From: Aphanothece saxicola GSE-SYN-MK-01-06B | Lineage (GTDB): Bacteria > Cyanobacteriota > Cyanobacteriia > PCC-6307 > Cyanobiaceae | DNA length: 64,000 nt | Direction: 5' to 3' | NCBI GenBank assembly: GCA_019359745.1 | Contig: JAHHGT010000007.1 | Location: 62,001-126,000, forward strand | Part shown: positions 9,006-17,890 of the stretch, piece after piece | How positions within the stretch are numbered: the stretch's first letter is position 1 | Layout: every line of letters begins with the position of its first letter | Made by a program: the position numbers and the translations under genes | The notes under the pieces: model-generated | Seen by the model: the letters and a program-made list of their open reading frames with translations, nothing else | Told to the model about the DNA's origin: nothing | The model's database searches: none

Positions 9006-9271
9006 CAGAACCACTCCCGGGTGGCGTCGATGTACTGAGCCTGGAATTCCTCCGTCGACTTGGTGAGGTAGATGACACCTTCGATCACCCCGATGATCCC
9101 CATCACCGACGCGCCGAAACCGCAGGTGAGCACCGTGACCAGCAGCATGATCAGCCCGGGTTTGCTGTAGCCCAGAACGAATTTGTGGATGCCCAGCGAT
9201 CCCAGGAAGATGGCCAGCAACCCTGCCGCCAGCTTCTTGTTGCTGGTCTCGACCTGTTGGCTGTCGGTCAT
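9005..9271 (-). CDS. TM2 domain-containing protein
   Basis: An 88-residue membrane protein with a charged N-terminus (TDSQQVETSNKK) and the TM2 domain: two helices, the first with GLLAIFLGSLGIHKFVLGYS, containing the conserved G..G.H.FYLG-like pattern, the second with IMLLVTVLTCGFGASVMGII, followed by a short acidic tail. TM2 proteins are membrane proteins of unknown molecular role in bacteria. It starts 15 bp after the menE stop and is probably cotranscribed with the phylloquinone genes. That placement alone does not show a role in the pathway. Confidence 0.8.
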   Translation of the reverse strand: MTDSQQVETSNKKLAAGLLAIFLGSLGIHKFVLGYSKPGLIMLLVTVLTCGFGASVMGIIGVIEGVIYLTKSTEEFQAQYIDATREWF

Positions 9272-9286
9272 CGGTGCAGGTGCCGT

Positions 9287-10540
9287 TCAGATGGCTTCTA
9301 GCGAGTCCAGCCAACTCTGCCAACGTCCCCGCTCCCATTTGCCTGCGGCGGTGGGCACCAGCGATGGGCAGAGATGCCAGTGCCGCGGCCGCTCGGCGGG
9401 GGGCCAGGTGGCCGTCAGGGCCTGCAGAACTCCCAGCAGCGCCGACCCGTCTGCCGCCTGACGGGGCCGCACCAGGGCCACCAGGTGCTCGCCCCATTGC
9501 GGATCGGGCCGGGCCAGCAGCAGCAGGGCCTCCAAGCCCGCTCCCGCGTGGGCCGCCTGCTCCTGCAGCCGTTCCTCCAGCCGCTCCGGGAAGACGGTCT
9601 CACCGCCGCTGAGCAACGCCCCATCCAGGCGACCAAGCACCTCCAGCCCCCCGCTGCCGAGCCGCCCGGCATCGCCGCTGCGCCACCAGCCGCCCGGCTG
9701 CAGCGGCAGGGGCTGCAGCCGGCCCGCCACCAGCCGGCCGGGGCTGAGGCGGCCGCAGCGCACCTCCACGGCGCCGGTGGCGCCATCGAGACGCAGCTCC
9801 ACGTCGGCCAGGGGCTCACCACAGCCCGCAGTGCCGGCCAGAAACCGTTGCGGCGGCAGGGCACACACCATGGCAGCGGTTTCGGTGGCGCCGTAGCAGG
9901 GGGCCAGGGGCAGGCCGGCGCGGCGGGCGGCGGCGGCCAGCGGCGCCGGCAGGCCCGCCCCCCCCACCCAGATCACGGTGCAGCCGGCCAGCCAGGCCGT
10001 GCCCTCCGGGCTGGCCAGCAACCAGGCCAGCTGGGTGGGCACCAGCGAGAGCAGCACCGGGCGATCCCTCGGTAGGGGGCAGGCCTGGGCCAGGTCGGCC
10101 GGCCGGCGCAGCAGCGACGGGGCCAGCCAGCGCCACTCGCCCCCCCAGTGGCGCGCCCGCACCAGGGGCAGGAGGCCGCTGACGTGGTGCAGCGGCAGGG
10201 GGTCGAGGTGCAGGCAGGCAGCCGGCTCCAGGCCCAGGGCCACCAACCAGGCGGCGCTGGCCTCGGCCGAAGCCTGCAGGTGGGTCAGGGGTTGCAGGCA
10301 CCAGTGACGCCCGCCGGCGCTGCCACCGCTGCCCACCACCACCCCGGGCCCGAACCGGGCCAGCGCCTCCGTCTCCCCTGGCGCCCCTTCCAGGGCCTGG
10401 GCCAGCTCCCCCTGTTGGCCGGGCCCCGCCAGGGCCACCAGGCGCTGCTGTCCCCAGGCCTGCTCCAGCCGGGACGCCGCCAGCTCGGGGTCGGCCCGGG
10501 CGGGATCGAGCAGCAGGGGCGCCCAGGGGGAATCGGCCAC
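9287..10540 (-). CDS. menE: o-succinylbenzoate-CoA ligase
   Basis: Adenylate-forming enzyme that activates OSB to its CoA thioester in phylloquinone synthesis. It has 417 aa. Recognisable are a degenerate P-loop VVVGSGGSAGGRHW (residues 67-80; the usual Thr/Lys pattern is reduced), CYGATETAAM, WWRSGDAGRL, LGRLDGALLSGGETV and the C-terminal AAGKWERGRW with the expected catalytic Lys. The divergent P-loop and the compact N-terminus are typical of shortened picocyanobacterial MenE proteins as I remember them, but activity should not be assumed from the loop alone. It lies 56 bp downstream of menC in the menA-C-E run. Confidence 0.85.
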   Translation of the reverse strand: MADSPWAPLLLDPARADPELAASRLEQAWGQQRLVALAGPGQQGELAQALEGAPGETEALARFGPGVVVGSGGSAGGRHWCLQPLTHLQASAEASAAWLVALGLEPAACLHLDPLPLHHVSGLLPLVRARHWGGEWRWLAPSLLRRPADLAQACPLPRDRPVLLSLVPTQLAWLLASPEGTAWLAGCTVIWVGGAGLPAPLAAAARRAGLPLAPCYGATETAAMVCALPPQRFLAGTAGCGEPLADVELRLDGATGAVEVRCGRLSPGRLVAGRLQPLPLQPGGWWRSGDAGRLGSGGLEVLGRLDGALLSGGETVFPERLEERLQEQAAHAGAGLEALLLLARPDPQWGEHLVALVRPRQAADGSALLGVLQALTATWPPAERPRHWHLCPSLVPTAAGKWERGRWQSWLDSLEAI

Positions 10541-10596
10541 GCAGGGTCTGTGCGGAACGCCACGCTACGGGCCACTCCAGGGCCCCCGCCGGGGAC

Positions 10597-11589
10597 TTAG
10601 GCCGCCGCCGCCCAGACCCGTTGCGGGTCGCGGTCGAACAGGGGGCCGCTGGGTGACCAGTCCGGGGCGAGGCCGGGGGCCACCGGCGTCGGTCCCCTCC
10701 ATTGCAGGGCCGCCAGATGGGCCGTCCAGCGGGAGCCGAGGCCGGTCTCGAAGCCGGTGCTGAGCATCAGCCGGGGCACCCCCAAGCGCAGCTGGTCCAG
10801 CAGCGGCCGGGGATCGCCGTCCTGGGACGGACGCCGCACCTGCCAGCCCGCCCAGCGCTGCCGCAGCTCCGGCCACTGCCGCAGGGATTCATCCAGGGCC
10901 ACCGGAATCCTTTGGGCCAGCTGATCGAGGCCCTCCTGGTCGGGCGCGGCCAGGGGCTGCTCCAGCCACTCCAGCCGCGGTTCCCGCTCCAGCCGCCCGG
11001 CCCAGGCGGCGGCGGTGGGCCGGTCCCAGCCGCCGTTGGCATCGAGCCGCAGGCGCCCATCGGCCGGCAGGCGCTCCAGCAGCCGCTCCAGCCAGCGCCG
11101 CTCCAGCCCATCGGGCGCCGCCGCCACCTTCCACTTGAACGTCAACGGCCCAGCGGCGGTGAGGCCGCGGTCGAGGGCCGCGAGCATGGCCTCACCGGCG
11201 GGCAGCAGCCAGGCCGATGGCGGCGCGGCGAGCCAACCGCCCTTGGCAGCCGTTCCCACCACCCCATCGCTCTCCGCCAGGGCGGCCCCCAGGGCGAAGG
11301 CCAGGCTGGGCGGCAGGGCCGGCAGCCTGCGTTCCAGGTCGCTGCGTTCCACCGCGGGGCCCAGGGCCGCCAGGGCCGCCGCCACGGCCGGCCTCTCGCT
11401 GGGTTCCAGCGGCGCCGCCTCCCCCCAGCCGACGCCGCCGTCCGGATCCTGCAGCCGCAGCAGCCAGCCCCGTTTGTCCTGCAGCCGGCCGCTGGAGGTG
11501 TGCAGCGGCCGGGGCAGGCGGAACGCGAAGGGCCTGGTCTCCAGCTCCAGCCAGCCGTCGGCCCTGCCCCGGGCCACAGGGGTGCTCAC
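10597..11589 (-). CDS. menC: o-succinylbenzoate synthase (enolase superfamily)
   Basis: Dehydrates SHCHC to o-succinylbenzoate. It has 330 aa. Enolase-superfamily landmarks are the N-terminal TRPFAFRLPRPLHTSSG, WGEAAPLEP, the first catalytic Lys region LTFKWKVA, and metal ligands in RLRLDANGGW, EWLEQPL and VALDESL. The second catalytic Lys, normally in a V.KP motif, appears as Arg in WQVRRPSQDGDP. The start is a GTG that overlaps the menA stop (GTGA), so the two are translationally coupled; no upstream ATG fits. Confidence 0.85.
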   Translation of the reverse strand: MSTPVARGRADGWLELETRPFAFRLPRPLHTSSGRLQDKRGWLLRLQDPDGGVGWGEAAPLEPSERPAVAAALAALGPAVERSDLERRLPALPPSLAFALGAALAESDGVVGTAAKGGWLAAPPSAWLLPAGEAMLAALDRGLTAAGPLTFKWKVAAAPDGLERRWLERLLERLPADGRLRLDANGGWDRPTAAAWAGRLEREPRLEWLEQPLAAPDQEGLDQLAQRIPVALDESLRQWPELRQRWAGWQVRRPSQDGDPRPLLDQLRLGVPRLMLSTGFETGLGSRWTAHLAALQWRGPTPVAPGLAPDWSPSGPLFDRDPQRVWAAAA

Positions 11590-12575
11590 CGGCCCGCCAG
11601 CGCCGTCAGCCAGGGGCCCAGGGCCAGGCCAGCGGCCAGCCCCAGCCCATTGAGCGCCTGGAACCGCAGGGCCAGGAACTTGCTGCCGACCAGGCGTTCG
11701 GGCCTGTGGTGCTCTTCGCCCAGGAGCCGGATCAGGGCCCGAGCCGGCGGCAGGCCGATCGCCCCCAGCAGGGCCGTGGGCGGCCACCAGCCCAGCAGCA
11801 CCGGCGCCCACTGCAGCGCCAGGGTGGTGGCCACGAACCAGGGCACCAGGGCGGCGGCCCGCTGGCTGCCGAGGCGGACCACCGGCGAACGCTTGCCGTG
11901 GGCGGCGTCTTCCTCCACCTGGTGGAAATGGGAGCAGAACAGCACCAGGCTGGTGGCCACCGCTGGTCCGCTGCCCAGCACCAGCGCCGGCCCCCAGGGC
12001 ACCCCGCCGGCGCCCTCCCCGGCCGGAGCCAGGGCCAGCAGGGCGGCGGCCGTGGCACAGGGGCCGAAGGCCAGCCAGCAGAGGGGTTCCCCCAGGCCGC
12101 GGTAGCCGAGGCGGAACGGGGGACCCTGGTACAGATAGCCCAGGCCGCAGCAGAGCAGCACCAGCAGCAGCACCTCGGCGCTGCTGCGCAGCGCCACCAG
12201 GGCCATCAGGGCCAGGCCGAGCAGCAGGCAGCCGTTGGCCAGCCACAGCACCCTGTCCCGCTGGCCGGTGAGGTTGACCACCGAGTGGGGTTTGCCGTGG
12301 GTGTCGACGCCGGTGTCGGCATCGAAGACGTCGTTGGCAAGGTTCTCCCAGGCCAGCAGCAGCACGGCCGCCAGCAGGAACAGCAGCAGCTGCCCGGGCC
12401 GCAGGACCAACCCCTGACCGAGCCGCCAGCCAGCCGCCAGCAGCACCGGCATCACCGCCACGGCGTACATGGGCCACTTCACGGCGGCACGCCAGAGGCG
12501 GCCGCGAGAGGAGGCCTCCGAGGCGGCGACGCCCCCGGCGGCGTAACGGCTTGCGACGACCTGTGGCTCAGACAT
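11586..12575 (-). CDS. menA: 1,4-dihydroxy-2-naphthoate phytyltransferase
   Basis: UbiA-type integral membrane prenyltransferase joining DHNA to phytyl diphosphate (phylloquinone; PsaA/PsaB electron carrier). It has 329 aa and 8-9 spans. The first Asp-rich motif is ENLANDVFDADTGVDTHGKP (about residues 77-96); the second is FHQVEEDAAHGKRSPVVRLG. It heads the menA-menC-menE operon and faces menF, whose plausible starts lie within 40-75 bp of this ATG. The promoters of both must therefore sit in a very short region or inside the other coding sequence. Confidence 0.93.
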   Translation of the reverse strand: MSEPQVVASRYAAGGVAASEASSRGRLWRAAVKWPMYAVAVMPVLLAAGWRLGQGLVLRPGQLLLFLLAAVLLLAWENLANDVFDADTGVDTHGKPHSVVNLTGQRDRVLWLANGCLLLGLALMALVALRSSAEVLLLVLLCCGLGYLYQGPPFRLGYRGLGEPLCWLAFGPCATAAALLALAPAGEGAGGVPWGPALVLGSGPAVATSLVLFCSHFHQVEEDAAHGKRSPVVRLGSQRAAALVPWFVATTLALQWAPVLLGWWPPTALLGAIGLPPARALIRLLGEEHHRPERLVGSKFLALRFQALNGLGLAAGLALGPWLTALAGR

Positions 12576-12613
12576 GGGGGCCGCGGGCGTTGGGCGGGGA
12601 AAGGCCCATACAT

Positions 12614-14044
12614 TTGAGCAGCCTTCCGCCCCGGACCCGCGGCCCCTTGGTGCAGGCCCCTGCCAGCTTCTCCGCGCTGCTCTCAGCAGCCACCGCCGCC
12701 AGCCGGCGTCTGGAGGAGGAGGGAGTGCTCAGCCTGGCCCTGCCGATGGGGCCGCTCGACCCCCTCGTCGCCTTGCCCCACCTGGGCGGCAGCGCCGACT
12801 TCCGTTTCCTCTGGGACGGCGCCCCGGGGCTCAGCATCGCCGCGGCCGGCCAGTGCAACGGCCTGGAGCTGAGCGGTCCGCGGCGCTTCGAGCTGGCCCA
12901 GCGCTTCAGCAGCCTGAGCCTGAACCGCCTGGCCCGGGAAGCGGGCCCCTGCCCCGCCCTGGCCCGGCCCCGGGTGCTGCTGGCCTTTGCCTTCTTCGAG
13001 AGCCCCCTGCACGCCGGCACCGGCGCGGCGGGGGTGCAGGCGGTCCTGCCCAGCTGGCAGCTGAGCCGCCAGGGCCGCCACTGCTGGCTGCGGCTGCAGC
13101 GTGCCCTGGGCGGGGGCATCACGGCCCGCAGCGTGGCCGAGGAGCTCTGGGACACCCGCCAGCGGCTCGAAGCCCTGGGCTGGGCCGGGGCCGGGCATCC
13201 CGGGACCGGCAAGGGCGCCCCTGTCGGCATCGCCCATGGCTCCCACTGGCAGGCGGGCTACCGCTCCGCCCTGGATCGGGCCCTGGAGCTGGTGGAGGGT
13301 GGCGAGCTGCAGAAGCTGGTGCTGGCGGTGCGCCAGCAGCTGGTGCTGGACGGGCCGCTGGATCCGCTCAGCCTGCTGTCCCATCTGCGCCGCAGCCAGC
13401 CCGGCAGCTGCCGCTTCCTCTGGCAGCGATCGCAGCGGGAAGCCTTGGTGGGGGCCTCACCGGAGCGGCTGCTCACCCTGCGGCAGGGGCAGCTGCGCAG
13501 CGATGCCCTGGCCGGCACCGCCCCCCTGGGGGAGCCGGCCGACGACCTGCTGCACTCCCGCAAAGACCGCCATGAGCATGAGCTGGTGGTGGAAACGATC
13601 ACGTCCGTGCTGCAGAAGGCGGGCCTCGATCCACGCCGGCCCCGGCGGCCGCGGCTGGCCCGCCACGGCTCCCTGGTGCACCTGCACACCCCGATCACGG
13701 CCGCTTTGCGGGGCCAGGCCCCGCTCACCCTGGCCGAAGCCCTGCACCCCACCCCCGCGGTGGCGGGCCTGCCCCGCCGCGAGGCGATGGCCTGGCTGCG
13801 CAGCCTCGAACCGTTCGAGCGGGGGCACTACGCCGCGCCGATCGGCTGGATCGACACCGAAGGGGACACGGATCTGCGGGTGGCCATCCGCAGCGGCACC
13901 CTGCGGGGCCGGCAGCTGGAGCTGACCGCCGGGGCGGGGCTGGTGCGGGGCTCCCACCCCGAACGGGAGCTGCAGGAGGTGGCCCTCAAGCTGGGGGTCC
14001 TGCAGCAGCAGCTCAACCTGCCGGTGGCGGCCAGCTTCGACTGA
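12614..14044 (+). CDS. menF: isochorismate synthase
   Basis: Chorismate-binding enzyme making isochorismate, the first committed step toward phylloquinone. About 476 aa from a TTG at 12614 (before SSLPPRTRGPL). A GTG at 12650 would give 464 aa, and a longer frame beginning at 12551 overlaps menA. The C-terminal chorismate_bind domain shows GELQKLVLAVRQQLVLDGPL, VGASPERLL, SDALAGTAPLG, SRKDRHEHELVVETI, HLHTPITAAL, HPTPAVAGLPR, ERGHYAAPIGWID and AGAGLVRGSHPERELQEVALK. The HPTPAV..P and isochorismate/salicylate-type core fit MenF rather than TrpE or PabB. Confidence 0.88.
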   Translation: MSSLPPRTRGPLVQAPASFSALLSAATAASRRLEEEGVLSLALPMGPLDPLVALPHLGGSADFRFLWDGAPGLSIAAAGQCNGLELSGPRRFELAQRFSSLSLNRLAREAGPCPALARPRVLLAFAFFESPLHAGTGAAGVQAVLPSWQLSRQGRHCWLRLQRALGGGITARSVAEELWDTRQRLEALGWAGAGHPGTGKGAPVGIAHGSHWQAGYRSALDRALELVEGGELQKLVLAVRQQLVLDGPLDPLSLLSHLRRSQPGSCRFLWQRSQREALVGASPERLLTLRQGQLRSDALAGTAPLGEPADDLLHSRKDRHEHELVVETITSVLQKAGLDPRRPRRPRLARHGSLVHLHTPITAALRGQAPLTLAEALHPTPAVAGLPRREAMAWLRSLEPFERGHYAAPIGWIDTEGDTDLRVAIRSGTLRGRQLELTAGAGLVRGSHPERELQEVALKLGVLQQQLNLPVAASFD

Positions 14045-14056
14045 ACCGGGCCGCCT

Positions 14057-15046
14057 TCAGCCGGCCAGCAGGCGCTCGATCACCTGATCGGCCAAAGGAC
14101 GGCGCCCCAGCCACTCCACCTCCCGCACCCCGGTGGGGCTGGTGACATTGATCTCGCTGAGCCGGCCGTCGATCACGTCGATGCCGACGAAGAAAAGCCC
14201 TTCGGCCCGCAGCACCGGCGCCAGCTCGGCGCAGATGCGCTGCTCGGTCTCGCTCAGATCGGCGGCGACGGGGGCCCCACCCAGGGCCAGGTTGCTGCGG
14301 AATTCGCCCGCCTTGGGCAACCGGTTCACGGCCCCCAGGGGCTCCCCATCCACCAGCAGGATCCGCTTGTCGCCGGCGCTGACGCCCGGCAGAAAGGCCT
14401 GGACCATCACGGGCAGCGTTTCCTGGAGGGTGACCAGCTCCAGCAGCGCCTTCAGGCCGGGGGCCGCCGCCGTGGCCCGCACCACCCCCTGGCCGGCCCG
14501 GCCCGCCAGGGGCTTGAGCACCACCTCCTCGTGACCGGCGGCGAAGGCGGCCAACTGCTCCACCCGGGCGCTCACCATCGAGGGCGCCATCAGATGGCTG
14601 AAGCGCAGGGCACCCAGTTTCTCGTTCCAGGCCCGCAGGGCGGCCGGCCGGTTCAGAACGCGCACCCCGGTTTCTTCGGCCATCTCCAGCAACTGGGTGG
14701 CGTAGAGGTAGGCCTCATCGACGGGCGGATCCTTGCGCATCCAGATCCAGCGGAAGTGATCCAGGGGCCGCTCGCGGGGCTCGCCGGCCTCGACCCAGGG
14801 ATCCGGCACGGTCCAGCCGTCCGGCGTGGGGGCCATCTCCGCCAGCTGCAGCGGCTGGGCCCAGGCCCGGGGCCGATGGGCGCCATCGGCCGTCCCGACG
14901 CTGGAGAGATCCGCCTGGGTGCAGGCCCACACCGCCAGACCGGCCCGCTGGGCCGCCTGCATGAGGGCCACGCTGGAATCCTTGGCCGGCCGCAGGCGCG
15001 TGATCGGATCGACCACGAACAGCATGGCCTCCCGATCCGTTGTCAC
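14057..15046 (-). CDS. gshB: glutathione synthetase
   Basis: ATP-grasp enzyme adding glycine to gamma-glutamylcysteine. It has 329 aa. Visible are [20 protein letters not shown] at the N-terminus, [20 protein letters not shown], the central [16 protein letters not shown], the ATP-grasp core and the C-terminal [20 protein letters not shown] followed by TGVREVEWL. The GTG start overlaps the stop of the glutaredoxin gene (GTGA). This grx-gshB pairing is common in cyanobacteria and links glutathione synthesis with a glutathione-dependent redoxin. The next in-frame ATG is at about residue 8. Confidence 0.93.
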   Translation of the reverse strand: MTTDREAMLFVVDPITRLRPAKDSSVALMQAAQRAGLAVWACTQADLSSVGTADGAHRPRAWAQPLQLAEMAPTPDGWTVPDPWVEAGEPRERPLDHFRWIWMRKDPPVDEAYLYATQLLEMAEETGVRVLNRPAALRAWNEKLGALRFSHLMAPSMVSARVEQLAAFAAGHEEVVLKPLAGRAGQGVVRATAAAPGLKALLELVTLQETLPVMVQAFLPGVSAGDKRILLVDGEPLGAVNRLPKAGEFRSNLALGGAPVAADLSETEQRICAELAPVLRAEGLFFVGIDVIDGRLSEINVTSPTGVREVEWLGRRPLADQVIERLLAG

Positions 15047-15366
15047 GCGGCCAGTCGCAGCAGGGCGGCCAGCTCGCCGGCAGCATTCAGTTTCTGCAGT
15101 TCGACGTAGCCGCCGATGGCGATGCCATCGATGAAGATCTGGGGAACGCTGGTGCGACCTCCCGAGCGCTTCATCATCACTTCCTTGTTGATTTCATCGT
15201 CGTCGATGATGAATTCGTTGTAGGTGACGTGGAGCCTGTCCAGCAGGCCCTTGGCCCGGATGCAATCCGAGGAGAAGCGATAGGTGTAGATCTCCACCTT
15301 CGCGGGCGGCTTCACCTCCAGGGTGTCCTGCCCGACCAGCTCTGGGGGGACTCCCGGGATCTCCAT
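15043..15366 (-). CDS. grxC: glutaredoxin-like protein with atypical SSDC active site
   Basis: 107-residue thioredoxin-fold protein of the GrxC class. VEIYTYRF is the first strand; then comes [13 protein letters not shown] where dithiol glutaredoxins have CP(F/Y)C.RAK, so the N-terminal nucleophilic Cys is missing and only the second Cys remains. The glutathione-binding features [11 protein letters not shown] (cis-Pro) and [10 protein letters not shown] are intact. I chose the ATG before [12 protein letters not shown] (15366); an in-frame upstream extension has no domain content. It is operonic with gshB through a 4-bp overlap. The family is clear but the redox chemistry is not. Confidence 0.85.
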   Translation of the reverse strand: MEIPGVPPELVGQDTLEVKPPAKVEIYTYRFSSDCIRAKGLLDRLHVTYNEFIIDDDEINKEVMMKRSGGRTSVPQIFIDGIAIGGYVELQKLNAAGELAALLRLAA

Positions 15367-15454
15367 CCAGCCTCTTGCGGGTCGCTTGCGGCAGCCTAGA
15401 GGGAGACCCCGCGCCCCACCTGATACGGTCGTGGCACAAGATCTGCTGGCTGCG

Positions 15455-16580
15455 GTGCTCGACCTCACCGATTTCAAGCGCGACCTCTCCGAGCTCACCG
15501 ACCGCCTGGGCCACGCCCAGGACTGTCTTTGACGTACCGGCTCTGAAGGCGCGTCAGCGGGACCTCGAACAGCTGGCCTCCCAGCCCGACTTCTGGGACG
15601 ACCAGGCGACGGCGCAGAAGAAGATGCGTCAGTTGGATGACGTCAAGGCCCAGCTGGAGCAACTCACGGCCTGGCGGGCCATCGTCAACGACGGCCAGGC
15701 CACGCTTGAGCTCTACGACCTTGAGCCCGACGAGGAGCTGCTGGCGGAGTCGAACACCTCCCTGCAGTCACTGCGCGCCGACCTCGACCGCTGGGAACTG
15801 GAGCGCCTGCTCAACGGTGTCTACGACAAGGAGGGCGCTGTGATCTCGATCAATGCGGGTGCCGGCGGCACCGATGCCCAGGACTGGGCCCTGATGCTGA
15901 TGCGGATGTACACCCGCTGGGCCGAGGACCACGGCATGAAGGTGACCGTGGACGAGCTCTCCGAAGGGGAGGAAGCAGGCATCAAGAGCTGCACGATCGA
16001 AATCGACGGCCGCTACGCCTACGGCTACCTGCGCAACGAAAAGGGCACCCACCGCCTGGTGCGGATCTCGCCGTTCAATGCCAACGACAAGCGCCAGACC
16101 AGCTTCGCCGGGGTGGAGGTGATGCCCAAGCTCGATGAGGACGTCAAGCTCGACATCCCCGAGAAGGACCTGGAGGTCACCACCTCCCGCTCCGGTGGCG
16201 CCGGCGGCCAGAACGTCAACAAGGTGGAGACGGCCGTGCGGATCCTGCACATCCCCACCGGCCTGGCGGTGCGCTGCACCCAGGAGCGCTCCCAGCTCCA
16301 GAACAAGGAGAAGGCCATGGCCCTGCTGATGGCCAAGCTGCTGGTGATCGCCCAGGAGCAGCGGGCGGCCGAGATCGCCGACATCCGTGGCGACATCGTC
16401 GAAGCCGCCTGGGGCAACCAGATCCGCAACTACGTGTTCCACCCCTACCAGATGGTGAAGGATCTGCGCACCGCCCAGGAGACCACCGATGTGCAGGGGG
16501 TGATGAACGGCGATCTGGACCCCTTCATCCAGTCGCTGCTGCGCCAGGGTGTGGAGATCGCCGCCGACACGGCCGCCTGA
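15455..16580 (+). CDS. prfB: peptide chain release factor 2, with +1 programmed frameshift
   Basis: RF2 recognises UGA/UAA stop codons and triggers peptide release. The first short frame ends ...GHAQDCL at an in-frame TGA (15530-15532) inside CTTTGAC. A +1 shift after CTT (15527-15529) continues as [15 protein letters not shown] to the end. The Shine-Dalgarno-like AGGAC (15519-15523) sits 3 nt before CTT, the classic autoregulatory RF2 layout. The main frame carries the tripeptide anticodon SPF in [20 protein letters not shown] and the catalytic GGQ in [12 protein letters not shown] placed the start at the GTG before [10 protein letters not shown]; a GTG at 15431 is an alternative. It is divergent from the glutaredoxin gene. 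Confidence 0.93.
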
Positions 16581-16602
16581 TCCCCTGAGCCAGCGCCTTC
16601 CC

Positions 16603-16779
16603 ATGTCCGATCCCGCCACACCCCCAGGCCAGGAGAGCCCCAGCTTCGTGAAGCTGGCCATGCGCAACATGGTGCGAAAGGGCCGTCAGAGCCTGGTCCA
16701 CTTCGGCCTCACCGCCCTGGGGCTGAGCGGATTTCTGCTGCTGATCGCCTGGCTGGGGCGTCCCAGCCTGCCCGGATGA
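16603..16779 (+). CDS. DUF3285 small protein
   Basis: 58-residue protein with the conserved cyanobacterial pattern SFVKLAMRNMVRKGRQSLVH followed by one C-terminal membrane helix (FGLTALGLSGFLLLIAWLG). This matches the DUF3285 family, whose function is unknown. It starts 22 bp after prfB and its stop overlaps the ybeY start (ATGA), so prfB, this gene and ybeY are probably cotranscribed. Confidence 0.8.
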   Translation: MSDPATPPGQESPSFVKLAMRNMVRKGRQSLVHFGLTALGLSGFLLLIAWLGRPSLPG

Positions 16780-17351
16780 CCAGCCCGGGGGCCGGGGGGG
16801 GCGGCGAGGCCACGGGGGTTGGCGCGCTGGCGGCTCCGGAGATTGATCTGGCCTTCAGCCTGGAGCCCGGGTCCGGCAGCGGCGCCACCGCCGGCAGCGC
16901 CCTGGTGGATCCCGACCTGGCCGAAATCCTCTGGGGCAGCCACCTCAGTGCCTGGCTGGCCCAGCTGGGTCCGGAGCTGCCGGCCCAGCTGCAAGCGCCT
17001 GGCTACAGCCTGGGGCTGCAGATCTGCGATGACGCCACCATCGCAACCCTCAACCAGACCTGGCGCCACCGCAGCGGGCCCACGGATGTGCTGGCCTTTG
17101 CGGCCCAGGAGGAGGCCGTGCCCGTGCCACAGGGGGAGGGCGAGGTCTGGCTGGAGCTGGGCGACATCGTGATTTCCCTGGAGACAGCCCAGCGGCAGGC
17201 CCATGACGCTGGTCACGGCCTGGCGGAGGAGTTGCTGTTTCTGGCCAGCCACGGGCTGCTGCACCTGCTGGGCTGGGACCACCCCGATGAGGACAGCCTG
17301 GCGGCCATGCTGGCGCGGCAGACGGCTCTGCTGCTGGCGTCGCCGTCCTGA
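16776..17351 (+). CDS. ybeY: endoribonuclease YbeY (rRNA maturation factor)
   Basis: Zinc-dependent endoribonuclease involved in 16S rRNA 3'-end maturation and ribosome quality control. It has 191 aa. The zinc motif H..H.....H is present as SHGLLHLLGWDHP near residues 153-165, and the preceding TWRHRSGPTDVLAFA and LGDIVISLETAQRQA are typical. The N-terminal 50 residues are a Gly/Ala-rich extension of low complexity, so a later start is possible. It overlaps the DUF3285 gene by 4 bp, and dgkA follows 62 bp later, the usual ybeY-dgkA order. Confidence 0.92.
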   Translation: MTSPGAGGGGEATGVGALAAPEIDLAFSLEPGSGSGATAGSALVDPDLAEILWGSHLSAWLAQLGPELPAQLQAPGYSLGLQICDDATIATLNQTWRHRSGPTDVLAFAAQEEAVPVPQGEGEVWLELGDIVISLETAQRQAHDAGHGLAEELLFLASHGLLHLLGWDHPDEDSLAAMLARQTALLLASPS

Positions 17352-17413
17352 CAGAGTCTGTTCACCGCGTCCATCGGCGGTAGGGTGCCGGTTGTCCCTC
17401 CAACGGCGGTGCG

Positions 17414-17881
17414 ATGCCGATGCTCGTTCCCGAGGAGCAACCGCCGGCCCTGCGCGACGTGACCACTGACGTCCATCGGCGCGGCAGGCGCCTGCGGGTG
17501 GGGGCCTGGAAGGTGGCGGGCGACCTGCCGGCGAGCTTCCGCTATGCCGCCCAGGGTCTGGCCTACGGCTTCGCCAGCCAGCGCAACTTCCGCATCCACG
17601 TGTTCACCGGCCTGTTGGTGTTCGGCATGGGGCTGTGGCTGCGGCTGGCCGCCGATCGCCTCGCCGTGCTGGTGCTGACGGTGGCGGCGGTGCTGGTGCT
17701 GGAGCTGCTCAACACCGCCACCGAAGCGGTGGTGGATCTGGCCATCGGCCGCCAGTTCCACCCCCTGGCCCGCATCGCCAAGGACTGTGCCGCCGCCGCC
17801 GTGCTGGTGGCGGCCCTCTCCTCGCTGCTGATCGCCCTGCTGCTGCTGGTGCCCCCCCTGCTGATCCGCCTCGGCGTCTAG
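17414..17881 (+). CDS. dgkA: diacylglycerol/undecaprenol kinase family protein
   Basis: 155-residue small membrane kinase phosphorylating diacylglycerol or undecaprenol. A 35-residue soluble basic N-terminus precedes three membrane helices. Family motifs are SFRYAAQGLAYGFASQRNFR and the catalytic ELLNTATEAVVDLAIGRQFH, followed by ARIAKDCAAAAVLV. The ELLNTA.E...D signature is intact. Gram-positive and cyanobacterial members are often undecaprenol kinases, so the lipid substrate is open. Confidence 0.9.
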   Translation: MPMLVPEEQPPALRDVTTDVHRRGRRLRVGAWKVAGDLPASFRYAAQGLAYGFASQRNFRIHVFTGLLVFGMGLWLRLAADRLAVLVLTVAAVLVLELLNTATEAVVDLAIGRQFHPLARIAKDCAAAAVLVAALSSLLIALLLLVPPLLIRLGV

Positions 17882-17890
17882 ACCATCCCC

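Noticed and set aside
10597..12477. 626-aa minus-strand frame joining menC with sequence inside menA
   Set aside because: The N-terminal half overlaps menA in another frame and is low-complexity; menC starts at the GTG coupled to the menA stop.
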